Positions 1-8,232 of a stretch of 64,000 bases of DNA are shown here, piece after piece. Below the pieces are notes generated by a model. The model searched no databases. It had not been told where the DNA came from and worked only from the letters and a program-made list of their open reading frames with translations. Location of the stretch: assembly GCF_001512305.1 (NCBI RefSeq), contig NZ_LNUT01000005.1, positions 779,774 through 843,773 of the forward strand. The letters run 5' to 3'. How positions within the stretch are numbered: position 1 is the stretch's first letter; every line of letters starts with the position of its first letter. The stretch comes from Arthrobacter sp. EPSL27 (GTDB lineage: Bacteria; Actinomycetota; Actinomycetes; Actinomycetales; Micrococcaceae). The position numbers and the translations under genes are program-made.

Positions 1-200
1 TCCCCGCCGAACCGCTGCAGCGTCACGGGACGGTCGCCGTTGGCCGCCAGGAAGGCATCACCGACGTCGACAATGTACCGGGCGAGGTCCAGCTTGGTGA
101 GCCCGAGCTGGGGCCACAGGACCCTGCCCGGGCTTGAAATGCGCACCTCCCGGTCGCCGCCGGGGCTGCTGACAGTGAGGCGTGCTTCTTCCTTGGCCAT
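1..200 (-). CDS. LigD polymerase-domain protein, N-terminal part (cut by window edge)
   Basis: The minus strand from an ATG at 200 encodes about 66 residues that run off the left edge. They read as the start of a LigD-type primase/polymerase domain: SSPGRVLWPQLGLTKLDLAR, followed shortly by a RPVTLQRF block. This SSPxRVLWPxxGLTKLDL signature is typical of the polymerase domain of bacterial NHEJ ligase D. In Micrococcaceae the domain is often a stand-alone gene that works with Ku and a ligase in double-strand break repair. Only the first fifth or so is visible, so a fused ligase or nuclease domain cannot be ruled in or out. The gene is divergent from pncB, with a 92-nt shared promoter region. 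Confidence 0.8.
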   Translation of the reverse strand, partial: MAKEEARLTVSSPGGDREVRISSPGRVLWPQLGLTKLDLARYIVDVGDAFLAANGDRPVTLQRFGG

Positions 201-292
201 GGGGACAAGGTACTCCCCGACCCGAAACAAACTGAAGAGGCAGGCCCGCGCCGGTAAGCCCGCCCGCCGGCGGCGGAGGACTAGGGTTAATC

Positions 293-1615
293 ATGGACAC
301 CTCGCCCGCGGGGTACTCCCCCGTCACATCGTTCTACACCGACCACTACGAACTGACCATGCTGCAGGCGGCCCTGCATTCCGGTGCTGCCGGCCGCAGG
401 ACCGTCTTCGAAGCGTTCGCCCGCGCCCTGCCCGACGGGCGGCGGTACGGGATCGTCGCCGGCACCGGCCGGCTGCTGGAAGGCATCGCCGCTTTCCGTT
501 TCGGCCCGGCCGAACTGGAGTTCCTGGACCGGACGGGCGTCGTCACCGCAAAGACCCTGGCGCGGCTTTCGGAGTTCCGCTTCTCCGGCGACATCTGGGG
601 TTACCCCGAGGGAGAGGCCTACTTCCCCTACTCCCCCGTCCTGATCGTGGAAGCCACGTTCGCGGAGGCCTGCATCCTGGAAACCTTTGTGCTGTCCGTC
701 CTCAACCATGACAGCGCCATCGCCTCGGCGGCCTCCCGGATGGTCAGTGCGGCGGCCGGCCGGCCCTGCATCGAGATGGGTTCACGCCGGGCCCAGGAGG
801 AAGCCGCCGTGGCGGCGGCCCGGGCCGCCGTGATTGCCGGCTTCGAGGCGACATCGAACCTGGCCGCGGGACGGCGGTTCGGCCTCCGGACCGTGGGCAC
901 CGCGGCGCATTCCTTCACCTTGCTGCACGACACCGAGCGCGATGCGTTCCGGGCGCAGCTCGACTCACTGGGTCCCGGTACGACGCTGCTGGTGGACACG
1001 TACGACGTCGAAGCGGCTGTCCGTACCGCCGTCGACCTCGCCGGTCACAGCCTGGGGGCGGTCCGGCTCGATTCCGGTGACCTGCTGTCGCAGGCAAAGT
1101 GGGTCCGTGAACTCCTGGACAGCCTTGGCAATGCCGACACGAAGATCGTGGTGACCTCCGACCTGGACGAATACTCCGTCGCGGCGCTCCGCGCTGCGCC
1201 AGCCGACGTGTACGGCATTGGCACGGCGCTGGTCACCGGCTCCGGCGCTCCCACGGCCGGCATGGTCTACAAACTGGTCTCCCGCGCCAACAATGCCGGG
1301 GAGCTTGTTCCGGTGGCCAAGACCTCCAAGAACAAAATCAACGTGGGCGGCCGGAAGCATGCGGTGCGCAGGCTTGACGGTTCCGGCACTGCCACACACG
1401 AGGTGCTGGGGGTCGGCCACCCGCCGGCGGACGAGCCCGGCGGCAGGCCACTGCTGCAGCAATTCATCCGCGGAGGAGAGCTCCTGCCGGGATGGACCGG
1501 CGCGGAGGCGGTGGTGCGGGGCCGCCGCCGGCACGCCGCGACCATGGCCGAACTGCCCGACGTCGTGAACCGGCTCCAGCGGGGCGGCCCCGCCATTCCC
1601 ACCGTTTATGCGTGA
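293..1615 (+). CDS. pncB: Nicotinate phosphoribosyltransferase
   Basis: This 440-residue protein has the length and order of bacterial NAPRTase. It starts with SFYTDHYELTML, the substrate-pocket motif, and carries GSRRAQEEAA near residue 163 and GTAAHSF near residue 202, the family histidine segment. A typical C-terminal phosphoribosyl-binding half follows (VRLDSGDL, then GIGTALVT and KTSKNKINVGG). It makes nicotinate mononucleotide from nicotinate, PRPP and ATP in NAD salvage (Preiss-Handler route), in the cytosol. The ATG at 293 has a GGAGGA ribosome-binding site about 13 nt upstream. The gene appears monocistronic; its 3' end overlaps the converging small gene by 10 nt. Confidence 0.95.
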   Translation: MDTSPAGYSPVTSFYTDHYELTMLQAALHSGAAGRRTVFEAFARALPDGRRYGIVAGTGRLLEGIAAFRFGPAELEFLDRTGVVTAKTLARLSEFRFSGDIWGYPEGEAYFPYSPVLIVEATFAEACILETFVLSVLNHDSAIASAASRMVSAAAGRPCIEMGSRRAQEEAAVAAARAAVIAGFEATSNLAAGRRFGLRTVGTAAHSFTLLHDTERDAFRAQLDSLGPGTTLLVDTYDVEAAVRTAVDLAGHSLGAVRLDSGDLLSQAKWVRELLDSLGNADTKIVVTSDLDEYSVAALRAAPADVYGIGTALVTGSGAPTAGMVYKLVSRANNAGELVPVAKTSKNKINVGGRKHAVRRLDGSGTATHEVLGVGHPPADEPGGRPLLQQFIRGGELLPGWTGAEAVVRGRRRHAATMAELPDVVNRLQRGGPAIPTVYA

Positions 1616-1926
1616 GGGCGCCGCCGGGCCTGCCGGAACCCCGCCCTCGGCACTGCCGGCCCGGCCGACGGGCCGGTGCGGCGGTCCAGCTCGTCCGTGA
1701 CGAGCTGAAGGAGCTTGCCGGCGGACTCCGAGAGGTCCCTTCCGTTATCCGGTGAGGCGAGGTCCACGCACTGCAACAAGGCGGAGCGGAGCCGCACCAG
1801 CTGCGGGGAGGGCACCAGGGGCCAGCGGCGGAAGGAATCGAACATGAGCTCGGCGCCGTGGCCATGCGAAAGGGCGGCGTGGCCCTGTACGGGGGCGGCG
1901 TGGCCGAGGGCCATCTGGGCCCTCAT
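1606..1926 (-). CDS. Hypothetical protein coupled to the upstream STAS gene
   Basis: This 106-residue frame starts with ATG at 1926, inside the TGA stop of the STAS gene (ATGA overlap), which suggests translational coupling. The central part (about residues 30-85) looks like an ordinary helical domain: MFDSFRRWPLV, then a leucine-rich stretch ending LLQLVTDELDRR. The N-terminus is His/Ala-rich and the C-terminus Arg-rich. I do not recognise the family. The 3' end overlaps the convergent pncB stop by 10 nt. Pairing with a STAS protein hints at a regulatory partner, but that is inference. The N-terminal 25 residues could be untranslated if a later start is used. Confidence 0.45.
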   Translation of the reverse strand: MRAQMALGHAAPVQGHAALSHGHGAELMFDSFRRWPLVPSPQLVRLRSALLQCVDLASPDNGRDLSESAGKLLQLVTDELDRRTGPSAGPAVPRAGFRQARRRPHA

Positions 1927-2195
1927 GCGGCACGCACCCAGCCGGACTTTCCTGCTCCCACCAAATGCCTGCCCTGCCAGCCTGATGCGCGGATCATCGC
2001 CACGGCCTCGGGATCGGCAGCGGTGAGCTTCCGCAGATCCACCACTATGTCCAGTCCATAACCAACGGAGCCCGCCCTGCGGGCAACCGCGATCAGGCTG
2101 GGCGCGTTGCGGACGGTGAGTTGCCCCTCCGGTGCCACGAGTGCAGATTCCGAACTGAGGTCGACAGCGACGGTGATGTCGAGTTTGCTCGTCAT
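1923..2195 (-). CDS. STAS-domain protein (anti-anti-sigma-like)
   Basis: Ninety residues from an ATG at 2195, preceded by AGGGGAT about 8 nt upstream. The pattern fits a minimal STAS domain: an alternating beta start (LDITVAVDL), a G-Q-L turn, then DIVVDLRKLTAADPEAVAMI, which aligns with the usual phosphosite segment of anti-anti-sigma factors. In this segment the normally phosphorylated Ser (DSSG-type) is replaced by DPEA. If it is a partner-switch protein, it is probably not controlled by phosphorylation at that position. No sigma factor or anti-sigma kinase lies nearby. It overlaps the next small gene by 4 nt. A palindrome lies about 75 nt upstream. Confidence 0.7.
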   Translation of the reverse strand: MTSKLDITVAVDLSSESALVAPEGQLTVRNAPSLIAVARRAGSVGYGLDIVVDLRKLTAADPEAVAMIRASGWQGRHLVGAGKSGWVRAA

Positions 2196-2268
2196 AATAA
2201 ATATCCCCTGTGAAGCATGAATGGCCGACTTCATGACCGCTAACAGGATATCCAACGCGCCGTGAGCC

Positions 2269-2283
2269 ACGTCACAATGACGT
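2269..2283. promoter_or_regulatory. 15-bp palindrome upstream of the STAS gene
   Basis: ACGTCACAATGACGT has perfect 6-bp arms around a 3-nt centre. It lies in the 103-nt gap between the start of hrpB-type gene's 3' neighbour and the STAS start at 2195, about 75 nt before that start. On the minus strand it overlaps TTGTGA, a possible -35. It is probably an operator; the regulator is unknown. Confidence 0.4.
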
Positions 2284-2298
2284 AACAGCCGCCCCGAA

Positions 2299-4914
2299 TC
2301 AGCCCCTGACCTTGGTCCGGGCCGTCGCCGGCGCCGTCCATGGATCCTCTGGCCAGGGGTGCCGGGGATACCGCCCGCGCATCTCGGAACGGACCTGGGC
2401 ATAGGGTCCGGACCAGAACGAAGCCAGGTCATCGGTCACGGCCAGGGGGCGCCGGGCCGGCGAGAGCAGATGGAAGAGCACCGGCACCCTGCCGCCCACC
2501 AGCCGGGGCGTCTCGGCCCAGCCGAAGCATTCCTGAAGCTTGACGGCCACCACGGGCCGGCCGCCGTCGTCCACGTCCGGGTAGTCGATTTTCACCCGGG
2601 ATCCACTCGGCACCTCAAGCCGTTCCGGCGCCAGCTCGCTGAGCCGCCCCGCTTCTGGCCACGGCAGCAGACGCCGCAGCGGTTCTTCCAGATCGATCCC
2701 GCTGGCCGGGACGCCGCCTGCCAGCGCCTCGAGCTCCGGCGCCAGCCATACCTCGAGGCTGGCCAGCAGCGCCGGCTCGGAGACGTCCGGCCAGGGGTCG
2801 CCCAGTTCCCGGCGCAGCAGGGCAAGACGGCGGCGCAGGCCATCCGCCGCCGTCGACCATCCGATGCCTCCCAGGCCGTCCTTTTCCAAGGCCCGGGACA
2901 CCGCCGCCCGGCCTTCGGCGGCTGAGGGGCGCACCGGGGTGGAGGCCAGCACAATCGCCCCCAGCCGGCGTTCTTTGCGGGCGGTGACCCGGCCCTGGCT
3001 GAACCTGGCCTCCACGGTCTCGCTCAGCAGGTGCCGGGCCGCGGTCTCGGCCGCGTCAGCCGTCAGCGGCGCCGCGGAACGGATCACGGCGCCAGTGCCG
3101 GCAGCGTCGCGCCCTTGGGCGCGGGAGACGTCGGCGACGGCAAGCCATTCGTGCCCGGACAGGGAGCTGCCGGCGGGCAGCCCGGCCCGCGTGCCGGAGG
3201 TGAGAAGGTAGCGCTCCGGCCCGTCGCCGGAGACCCGGCGCGCCACACGGTCCGGGAAGGCGAGGGCGACGACGAATCCGGGCGCCACTCCCGCCGCCAC
3301 CGGGCCGGCAGCGGCGGGCCTCTCGTAGCGGGCGATCGCCTCCATCCGCCGGACATCGTCCGACCAGCGCCGGGACGCCGGGTCCTTGCCGGCGCGCAGT
3401 GCGGCGAGGAGCCGCGGAAGGTCGGCGCCCGGGGCGCGCTGGTCCCCGGCAACCAGGGCGACGGCCTCCGCAGCGCTGCGGACCCCGACGGCGTCGGCGC
3501 CGTCCACCAGGGCCCTGGCCAGCCGGGGGTCCGCCGGGACCCGGGACAGGGCCCTGCCGAGATCGGTGGCGAGACCGTCCGCGTTGACCGCACCGAGTTC
3601 CCGCAGCACCTCCACCGCCTCGTCCATTGCGGACTGCGGCGGGGCGTCGGGCAGTGCCAGCCCGCGGCCGCCGGGCGAACCCCAGCAGGCAAGGATCAGG
3701 GCGGCACCGGTGAGGTCCGCGACGGCGATCTCCGGCGTCGGATGGGCCGGGGCGGCACCAAAGGTCTTCTGGTCAAAGCAGCGGACCACCCGGCCCGGGC
3801 CCTGGCGCGCGGCGCGCCCGGCCCGCTGCTCGGCGGACGCCCGGGAGCAGGACACGTTGACCAGCCCGGACATGCCGCGGCCGGCGTCCCGCCGCGGCTC
3901 ACGGGACAGCCCCGAATCGATGACCAGCCGGACGCCGGGGACGGTCAGGGAGGATTCCGCGAGCGACGTCGACACAATGATCCGCGGGCCGCCGCCCGGT
4001 GCCCGCCCTGAGACGGCGCGGTCCTGTTCCGCGGGACCGATCTGCCCATGCAGTTCCAGGACCTCAGCGCCCTGCCGCCCCCGCAGCCGGCCGGCGACAT
4101 AGGACACTTCCCACGCCCCCGGAACGAACACCAGCGCGTCGCAGTCCCGGCCGGACGCGAGGTCACGGGCGTGCGCGGCGGCGGCCGTGTCCGCCACATG
4201 GTCCAGGAACCCGCGCGTCACGCCCCGTTCATCCAGCCGGGCGGCTGCGGCCGGCGCCCATTCGGCTTCCAGGGGGTGCAGCGCTGATGGACAGTCGACG
4301 ACGGGCGCCGGGCCGCCGCCGTCGGCGTCCCCGATCAGCGCGGCGAACCGCGGCGCGTCCAGGGTGGCGGACATGGCGACGAGCGCGAGATCGCCGCGGA
4401 GCTGGCGGACCTCATGGAGCATGCCGAGCAGCAGGTCCGTCTCCAGTCCGCGCTCGTGCACCTCGTCGACGATCACGGCGCCGGCCGTCTCAAGTCCAGG
4501 GTCTGCCAGCAGGCGGTTCAGCAGGATGCCCGGCGTGACGAACTCGATGAGGGTCCCGGGACCGGTCTGGCGTTCTCCGCGGACGGAATACCCCACGCGG
4601 TCCCCCAGCCGACTGCCGTCCAGGGCCGCGAGGCGCCGGGCCGCCGAACGTGCAGCCACCCGCCGCGGCTGGGTCACGAGGATGCGCCCGCGCCCTGCAG
4701 CGGCGCCCAGGCCGAGGTTGGCGAGCAGCGGCGGAACGAGCGTCGTCTTGCCGGTGCCCGGCGGCGCCTGCACAACGGCAACCCCGCCGGGCCCGCCGGC
4801 CTGCAGCGCGTCTGCCAGCTCGCCGAGTGAGCGTGCAAACACCAGGCCCGCCCCGATGGCCTCCAGGTCAAAGGGCGCGGAGGCAGGGGGCAGCGGATCG
4901 GGCGGAGAAGTCAC
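2299..4914 (-). CDS. hrpB: ATP-dependent helicase HrpB
   Basis: This 871-residue DEAH-box helicase has all main motifs. Walker A is APPGTGKTT near residue 52, motif II is DEVHER near 150, motif III is SATLD near 180, and motif VI is QRAGRAARQGPG near 360. The HrpB-specific C-terminus (RGRYPRHPWPEDPW) is present. HrpB proteins are cytosolic helicases of poorly known role; E. coli HrpB is a little over 800 residues, so this is full length. The start is a GTG with GGAAGC just upstream. It is divergent from the CYTH-CHAD gene with a 90-nt gap. There is no operon partner; the STAS pair lies downstream in the same direction after about 100 nt and has its own promoter-like region. Confidence 0.93.
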   Translation of the reverse strand: MTSPPDPLPPASAPFDLEAIGAGLVFARSLGELADALQAGGPGGVAVVQAPPGTGKTTLVPPLLANLGLGAAAGRGRILVTQPRRVAARSAARRLAALDGSRLGDRVGYSVRGERQTGPGTLIEFVTPGILLNRLLADPGLETAGAVIVDEVHERGLETDLLLGMLHEVRQLRGDLALVAMSATLDAPRFAALIGDADGGGPAPVVDCPSALHPLEAEWAPAAAARLDERGVTRGFLDHVADTAAAAHARDLASGRDCDALVFVPGAWEVSYVAGRLRGRQGAEVLELHGQIGPAEQDRAVSGRAPGGGPRIIVSTSLAESSLTVPGVRLVIDSGLSREPRRDAGRGMSGLVNVSCSRASAEQRAGRAARQGPGRVVRCFDQKTFGAAPAHPTPEIAVADLTGAALILACWGSPGGRGLALPDAPPQSAMDEAVEVLRELGAVNADGLATDLGRALSRVPADPRLARALVDGADAVGVRSAAEAVALVAGDQRAPGADLPRLLAALRAGKDPASRRWSDDVRRMEAIARYERPAAAGPVAAGVAPGFVVALAFPDRVARRVSGDGPERYLLTSGTRAGLPAGSSLSGHEWLAVADVSRAQGRDAAGTGAVIRSAAPLTADAAETAARHLLSETVEARFSQGRVTARKERRLGAIVLASTPVRPSAAEGRAAVSRALEKDGLGGIGWSTAADGLRRRLALLRRELGDPWPDVSEPALLASLEVWLAPELEALAGGVPASGIDLEEPLRRLLPWPEAGRLSELAPERLEVPSGSRVKIDYPDVDDGGRPVVAVKLQECFGWAETPRLVGGRVPVLFHLLSPARRPLAVTDDLASFWSGPYAQVRSEMRGRYPRHPWPEDPWTAPATARTKVRG

Positions 4915-5004
4915 GCTTCCATTGTGCCTACAAAGCCGCAGCCGCGTCGCCGGCCGGGACCTTCGACACGTGCTGCGCCGGGGACCGACGGCCTAGGCTA
5001 AGAC

Positions 5005-6519
5005 ATGGCCGGCCCGGAGACGCTCGAGGTGGAACGGAAGTACGACGTTGGCGCAGGCGACGAACTCCCGTCCCTGGCTGCCCTGCCGGGGGTGGACCGT
5101 GTGGGCCCGCCTGAGGAAGAGAGCCTGGACGCCGTCTACTTCGACACCGCGGACCTGGCCCTGGCAGCGCGCGGGATCACCCTTCGGCGCCGGACCGGCG
5201 GGCGCGACGCCGGGTGGCATCTGAAGCTTCCGGTGGCGGCCGGGGAACGCCGCGAGGTGACCGACGCGTTGGGAGACGATCCCGGCACGGTCCCCGCCAG
5301 GCTGCGGGAACTGGTACGGGTCCATACCCGGGACCGCGACCTGATGCCGGTAGCGCGTCTGCAGACCCGGCGCACGGTACACCGACTCTTCGCCGCCGAC
5401 GGCACCGCGCTCGCGGCCTTCAGCGATGACCGGGTGGATGCCCGGACCTTCCTTGAGCCTGCGGAACACTCCGCCTGGCGGGAATGGGAACTCGAACTGA
5501 TCGAGGGGCCCAGGCGCCTGCTCAAGGCCGCCGATGCGGCGCTGGCCGCGACGGGGCACCGCCCGTCGGCATTGCCGTCAAAACTTGCCCGCGGCCTGGG
5601 CGGGCACTACCCGCCCGGCAGCGCGCCGGTGCCCGTGCCGGAACCGGAAGGCCCCGCCTCCGCGGTCCTGCTGACCTATCTGGCCAAACAGCTCGAGGCG
5701 CTGAAGAGGCACGACCCCGGAGTTCGGGAGGATGCGCCGGACGCCGTGCATCAGCTCCGCGTGGCGGCGCGCCGGATCCGCTCCGCCCTGGCCACGTTCC
5801 GTCCCCTGACCGACGCCGGCACGGCACGGACGCTCCGGTCCGAACTTCAGTGGCTCGCAGGGACCGTGGGGGCGGCCCGGGACAACGAGGTGATGCAGGA
5901 CAGGCTGCTGCGGCTGATCCGCGCAGAACCCCCGGACGCGCTGCTGGGTGAGGTTGGCCGACGGATCGAGGAACATCTGGGGGCCGTCGCCGAGGACGCC
6001 CGGGCGGTAGGTCTGGCTGCGCTGGACAGCGACCGCTATTTCCGGCTTCTCGATGCTCTCGATGTCTTCCTCGCTGAACCGCCCCGGACCGAGGCCGCTG
6101 AAGCCGGAGCCCGCCGGACCGTGGGCAAGCTCCTCGCGAAGGAGCGCAAGCGGCTGGTCCGCGAGGTGGAGGCCCTCGACGTCGACTCTCCCGGGACAAG
6201 TCCCGATGCCGCCCTTCATGAAGTCCGCAAGAGCGCCAAGCGGCTGCGCTATGCGGCAGAGGCAGCGGTCCCGATCTTCGGCGAACAGGCAGCCGGCCTC
6301 GCCCGGGCGGCTGAGGAGATCCAGGAGAGCCTTGGTGACCATCACGACAGCGTGGTCAGCCGGGAGGTCCTGCGCGGGCTGGCCGCCGGTGCGACCGGGG
6401 CCGATGCGTTCACGTACGGGAGGCTGCACGCGCTGGAACAGCTGGCCGGCGAGCAGGCCCGTGCCTCGTTCTTCCGCACGTGGCAGGAAGCTCCGCCGGA
6501 GCCCGTCCGGTGGAAATAG
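5005..6519 (+). CDS. CYTH and CHAD domain-containing protein
   Basis: This 504-residue protein has two domains. The N-terminal CYTH (triphosphate tunnel) domain, about residues 1-205, starts with LEVERKYDV, the diagnostic ExExK-type signature, and shows DAVYFDT and the charged strands expected for a polyphosphate/triphosphate-binding tunnel. The C-terminal CHAD domain, about 225-500, is helical and His/Arg-rich (DAVHQLRVAARRIRSAL and LHEVRKSAKRLRYAAE). Such fusions bind inorganic polyphosphate; in related proteins the CYTH domain hydrolyses triphosphate or thiamine triphosphate. No polyphosphate kinase is adjacent. The exact substrate is unknown. Cytosolic, no signal peptide. Confidence 0.9.
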   Translation: MAGPETLEVERKYDVGAGDELPSLAALPGVDRVGPPEEESLDAVYFDTADLALAARGITLRRRTGGRDAGWHLKLPVAAGERREVTDALGDDPGTVPARLRELVRVHTRDRDLMPVARLQTRRTVHRLFAADGTALAAFSDDRVDARTFLEPAEHSAWREWELELIEGPRRLLKAADAALAATGHRPSALPSKLARGLGGHYPPGSAPVPVPEPEGPASAVLLTYLAKQLEALKRHDPGVREDAPDAVHQLRVAARRIRSALATFRPLTDAGTARTLRSELQWLAGTVGAARDNEVMQDRLLRLIRAEPPDALLGEVGRRIEEHLGAVAEDARAVGLAALDSDRYFRLLDALDVFLAEPPRTEAAEAGARRTVGKLLAKERKRLVREVEALDVDSPGTSPDAALHEVRKSAKRLRYAAEAAVPIFGEQAAGLARAAEEIQESLGDHHDSVVSREVLRGLAAGATGADAFTYGRLHALEQLAGEQARASFFRTWQEAPPEPVRWK

Positions 6520-6564
6520 CCTCCGGCGGTACCCGCTGTTGCGCGGCGAAGGGCGATGTCGGCG

Positions 6565-7074
6565 TCAGTCCCTCGGATGGGGAACCACCAGGACGGGCCG
6601 GGACTGCAGGCTGGTCAAGTCGGCGCTGACCGATCCCTCCAGCATCCGCGTCATTGCGGCGAAGCGTCCCGGGCGCTGCCCGCCGACGATCAGGAGCGCG
6701 GCGTCGGTGCTCTCCGCCAGCCGGTCCAAGGCCAGGGCAACGGCCCCGTTGAGGACCCGGAAGGACCATTCGTCGCCCGGCGGACCCAGGATCTCTTGGA
6801 GCCCGTCACGGACATGGCTGGAGGGAAAGTCGGTTTCGCTGTTGAAGACCGGATCCAGCGATGCGCTGGCTCTGGAGCTTTCGGGCTCCCACTCGGTGAG
6901 GTAACTCGCCGGGTCCACGTAGGCACAGATCAGGTGCGCGCCGAGCCTGGCTGCCAGGCTGGCACCGGTCCGGACCAGGTGCTCTGACTCTTCCCAGGCC
7001 ACCCCCAGCACCACCGGGCCTTCCAGCCATTCCCCGCCGGCGGCGGAGGGTTGGCGGGGCAAGGAACCGCCCAT
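6565..7074 (-). CDS. Universal stress protein family
   Basis: About 169 residues, a single Usp domain. It begins VVLGVAWEESE (beta1 with the Asp replaced by Ala-Trp), continues SLAARLGAHLICAYVDP, and ends with LLIVGGQRPGRF...SVSADLTSLQSRPVLVVP, matching the UspA C-terminal nucleotide-binding G-2x-G-9x-G-S pattern in degenerate form. Usp proteins are cytosolic stress and dormancy factors, often ATP-binding. Consecutive GTG-ATG codons at 7077/7074 are both possible starts; AGGGG lies about 9 nt before the ATG. It converges with the CYTH-CHAD gene and is divergent from the next membrane gene. Confidence 0.8.
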   Translation of the reverse strand: MGGSLPRQPSAAGGEWLEGPVVLGVAWEESEHLVRTGASLAARLGAHLICAYVDPASYLTEWEPESSRASASLDPVFNSETDFPSSHVRDGLQEILGPPGDEWSFRVLNGAVALALDRLAESTDAALLIVGGQRPGRFAAMTRMLEGSVSADLTSLQSRPVLVVPHPRD

Positions 7075-7187
7075 CACCGCTGGCCCCTGGCGGGCGCCCT
7101 CAGCACGTCCATACCGTCAGGATAGCCACCGGCAGGAACGGGGCCCAGTCACGGCGCCAGACCCGGCGTCGGTGGTAGGTTTTCGCC

Positions 7188-7682
7188 ATGGAGCACGGGG
7201 GAAACGCTCAGAAGGGATGGGCAATCTTGGCGGCGGTGTTGGGCTCCGCGGCGCTGGTGGCCTATTCGATTGCCGGCGCCTTCCAGACACTTGTGTGGAA
7301 TCCGCTGGCGGCAGTCCCCGGCGCAACCCTGGGCGAGATCCACGGCGCCATGACCGAGGCCGGCGAGTCTTTGGGGGCGCCGCGTGTTATCGGTTGGAGT
7401 GCTGTTGGTATCGCTGTGGCTGCCGCCGGCATGATCGGCACACTTCGCGCAGATGCGCCCCGCGCCGGCCAGGTTGCCAGCATTTACCTGGCGTTGCTTG
7501 TCCTCGCGGCGCCGTCCCATATGTTCGTCGCCTTCACCGGCGGCATGGGAATTGCTGACGCGTTTGCAACGTCCGGTGGCGACCACGCCCCGTGGGGTGC
7601 GCTGCTCTACCTAGCCAGTGGAATGGCGCTGGTGGCGCTCGCGGGAATCGCCGTCTGGCGAACGAAGTTCCGCCATGCCTGA
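7188..7682 (+). CDS. Hypothetical four-helix membrane protein
   Basis: 164 residues with four hydrophobic segments: about 12-32, 68-88, 97-117 and 138-156. The short N-terminus is probably cytosolic (MEHGGNAQKGW). I recognise no catalytic motif. The stop codon overlaps the ATG of the following lipoprotein gene by 8 nt, so the two are co-translated and both products go to the membrane. Start ATG at 7188 with a weak GGTAGG site. Function unknown. Confidence 0.75.
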   Translation: MEHGGNAQKGWAILAAVLGSAALVAYSIAGAFQTLVWNPLAAVPGATLGEIHGAMTEAGESLGAPRVIGWSAVGIAVAAAGMIGTLRADAPRAGQVASIYLALLVLAAPSHMFVAFTGGMGIADAFATSGGDHAPWGALLYLASGMALVALAGIAVWRTKFRHA

Positions 7683-8190
7683 AGACGACACTACCCGCCC
7701 GGGATGTTCCGTCAGCCGTCGCACTCTCCGGCTTCTGACGGCATGGTCTGCTGGTGCCCTCGTGGCTGCCTCCGCCTCAGGCTGCGGCGCGACACCCTCC
7801 GGCAACGGGGAACCGCCCTGTTTCCCGCCGGCATTCTCGGTGGCTCCGCTGAGCGCGCGGCCTGGAGACACGGTAACCGTGATGGCCCCCGATGCGGACT
7901 GCAATCCCCGCTACGGCGGGAATGCCCGCATTCAGGTCGCCATGAGGGACGCCAGCGGCGTGGAGGTGTTTGCCGCCACCGCCCCGATGAACGACGCCGG
8001 CGGCTTCAGCTACACCTTTGAGGTGCCGGCCGGGACTGCGGCCGGACAAGCTGCGATCACAGCGATGCCCTTCGCCATCGACTGGTGCGATGACACCGGC
8101 AGGAACAACCGGGTGCCGGGCGCCGCAGCGGCCACCCTGGAGCGGGTTTCGTGCGTGATCCCGACGAAGCCGCTGATCATCGCTCCCTAG
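7675..8190 (+). CDS. Hypothetical secreted lipoprotein
   Basis: 171 residues from the ATG at 7675, overlapping the upstream membrane gene. The N-terminus has SRRTLRLLTAWSAGALVA, a twin-arginine-like signal, then a lipobox-like ASGCG at about residue 37. The mature part is an Ig-like all-beta domain (PGDTVTVMAPDADC... ending VIPTKPLIIAP) with several cysteines that could pair outside the cell. It is probably a surface lipoprotein that acts with the membrane protein encoded just before it. An in-frame start upstream at 7618 would lie inside the previous gene and is unlikely. Confidence 0.7.
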   Translation: MPEDDTTRPGCSVSRRTLRLLTAWSAGALVAASASGCGATPSGNGEPPCFPPAFSVAPLSARPGDTVTVMAPDADCNPRYGGNARIQVAMRDASGVEVFAATAPMNDAGGFSYTFEVPAGTAAGQAAITAMPFAIDWCDDTGRNNRVPGAAAATLERVSCVIPTKPLIIAP

Positions 8191-8202
8191 CCTCACCCCG
8201 GT

Positions 8203-8232
8203 CGGTTCACGTCAGTTCGGTTCACGTCAGTT
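8203..8232. repeat. Two exact 15-bp direct repeats
   Basis: CGGTTCACGTCAGTT occurs twice without a gap (8203-8217 and 8218-8232). The second copy covers the stop codon of the DUF222 gene. Probably a slippage duplication; no function is evident. Confidence 0.8.

Noticed and set aside
8192..8208. TCACCCCGGTCGGTTCA as a further regulon box
   Set aside because: The right arm does not match GGGTGA and the site lies between gene ends, not before a start.
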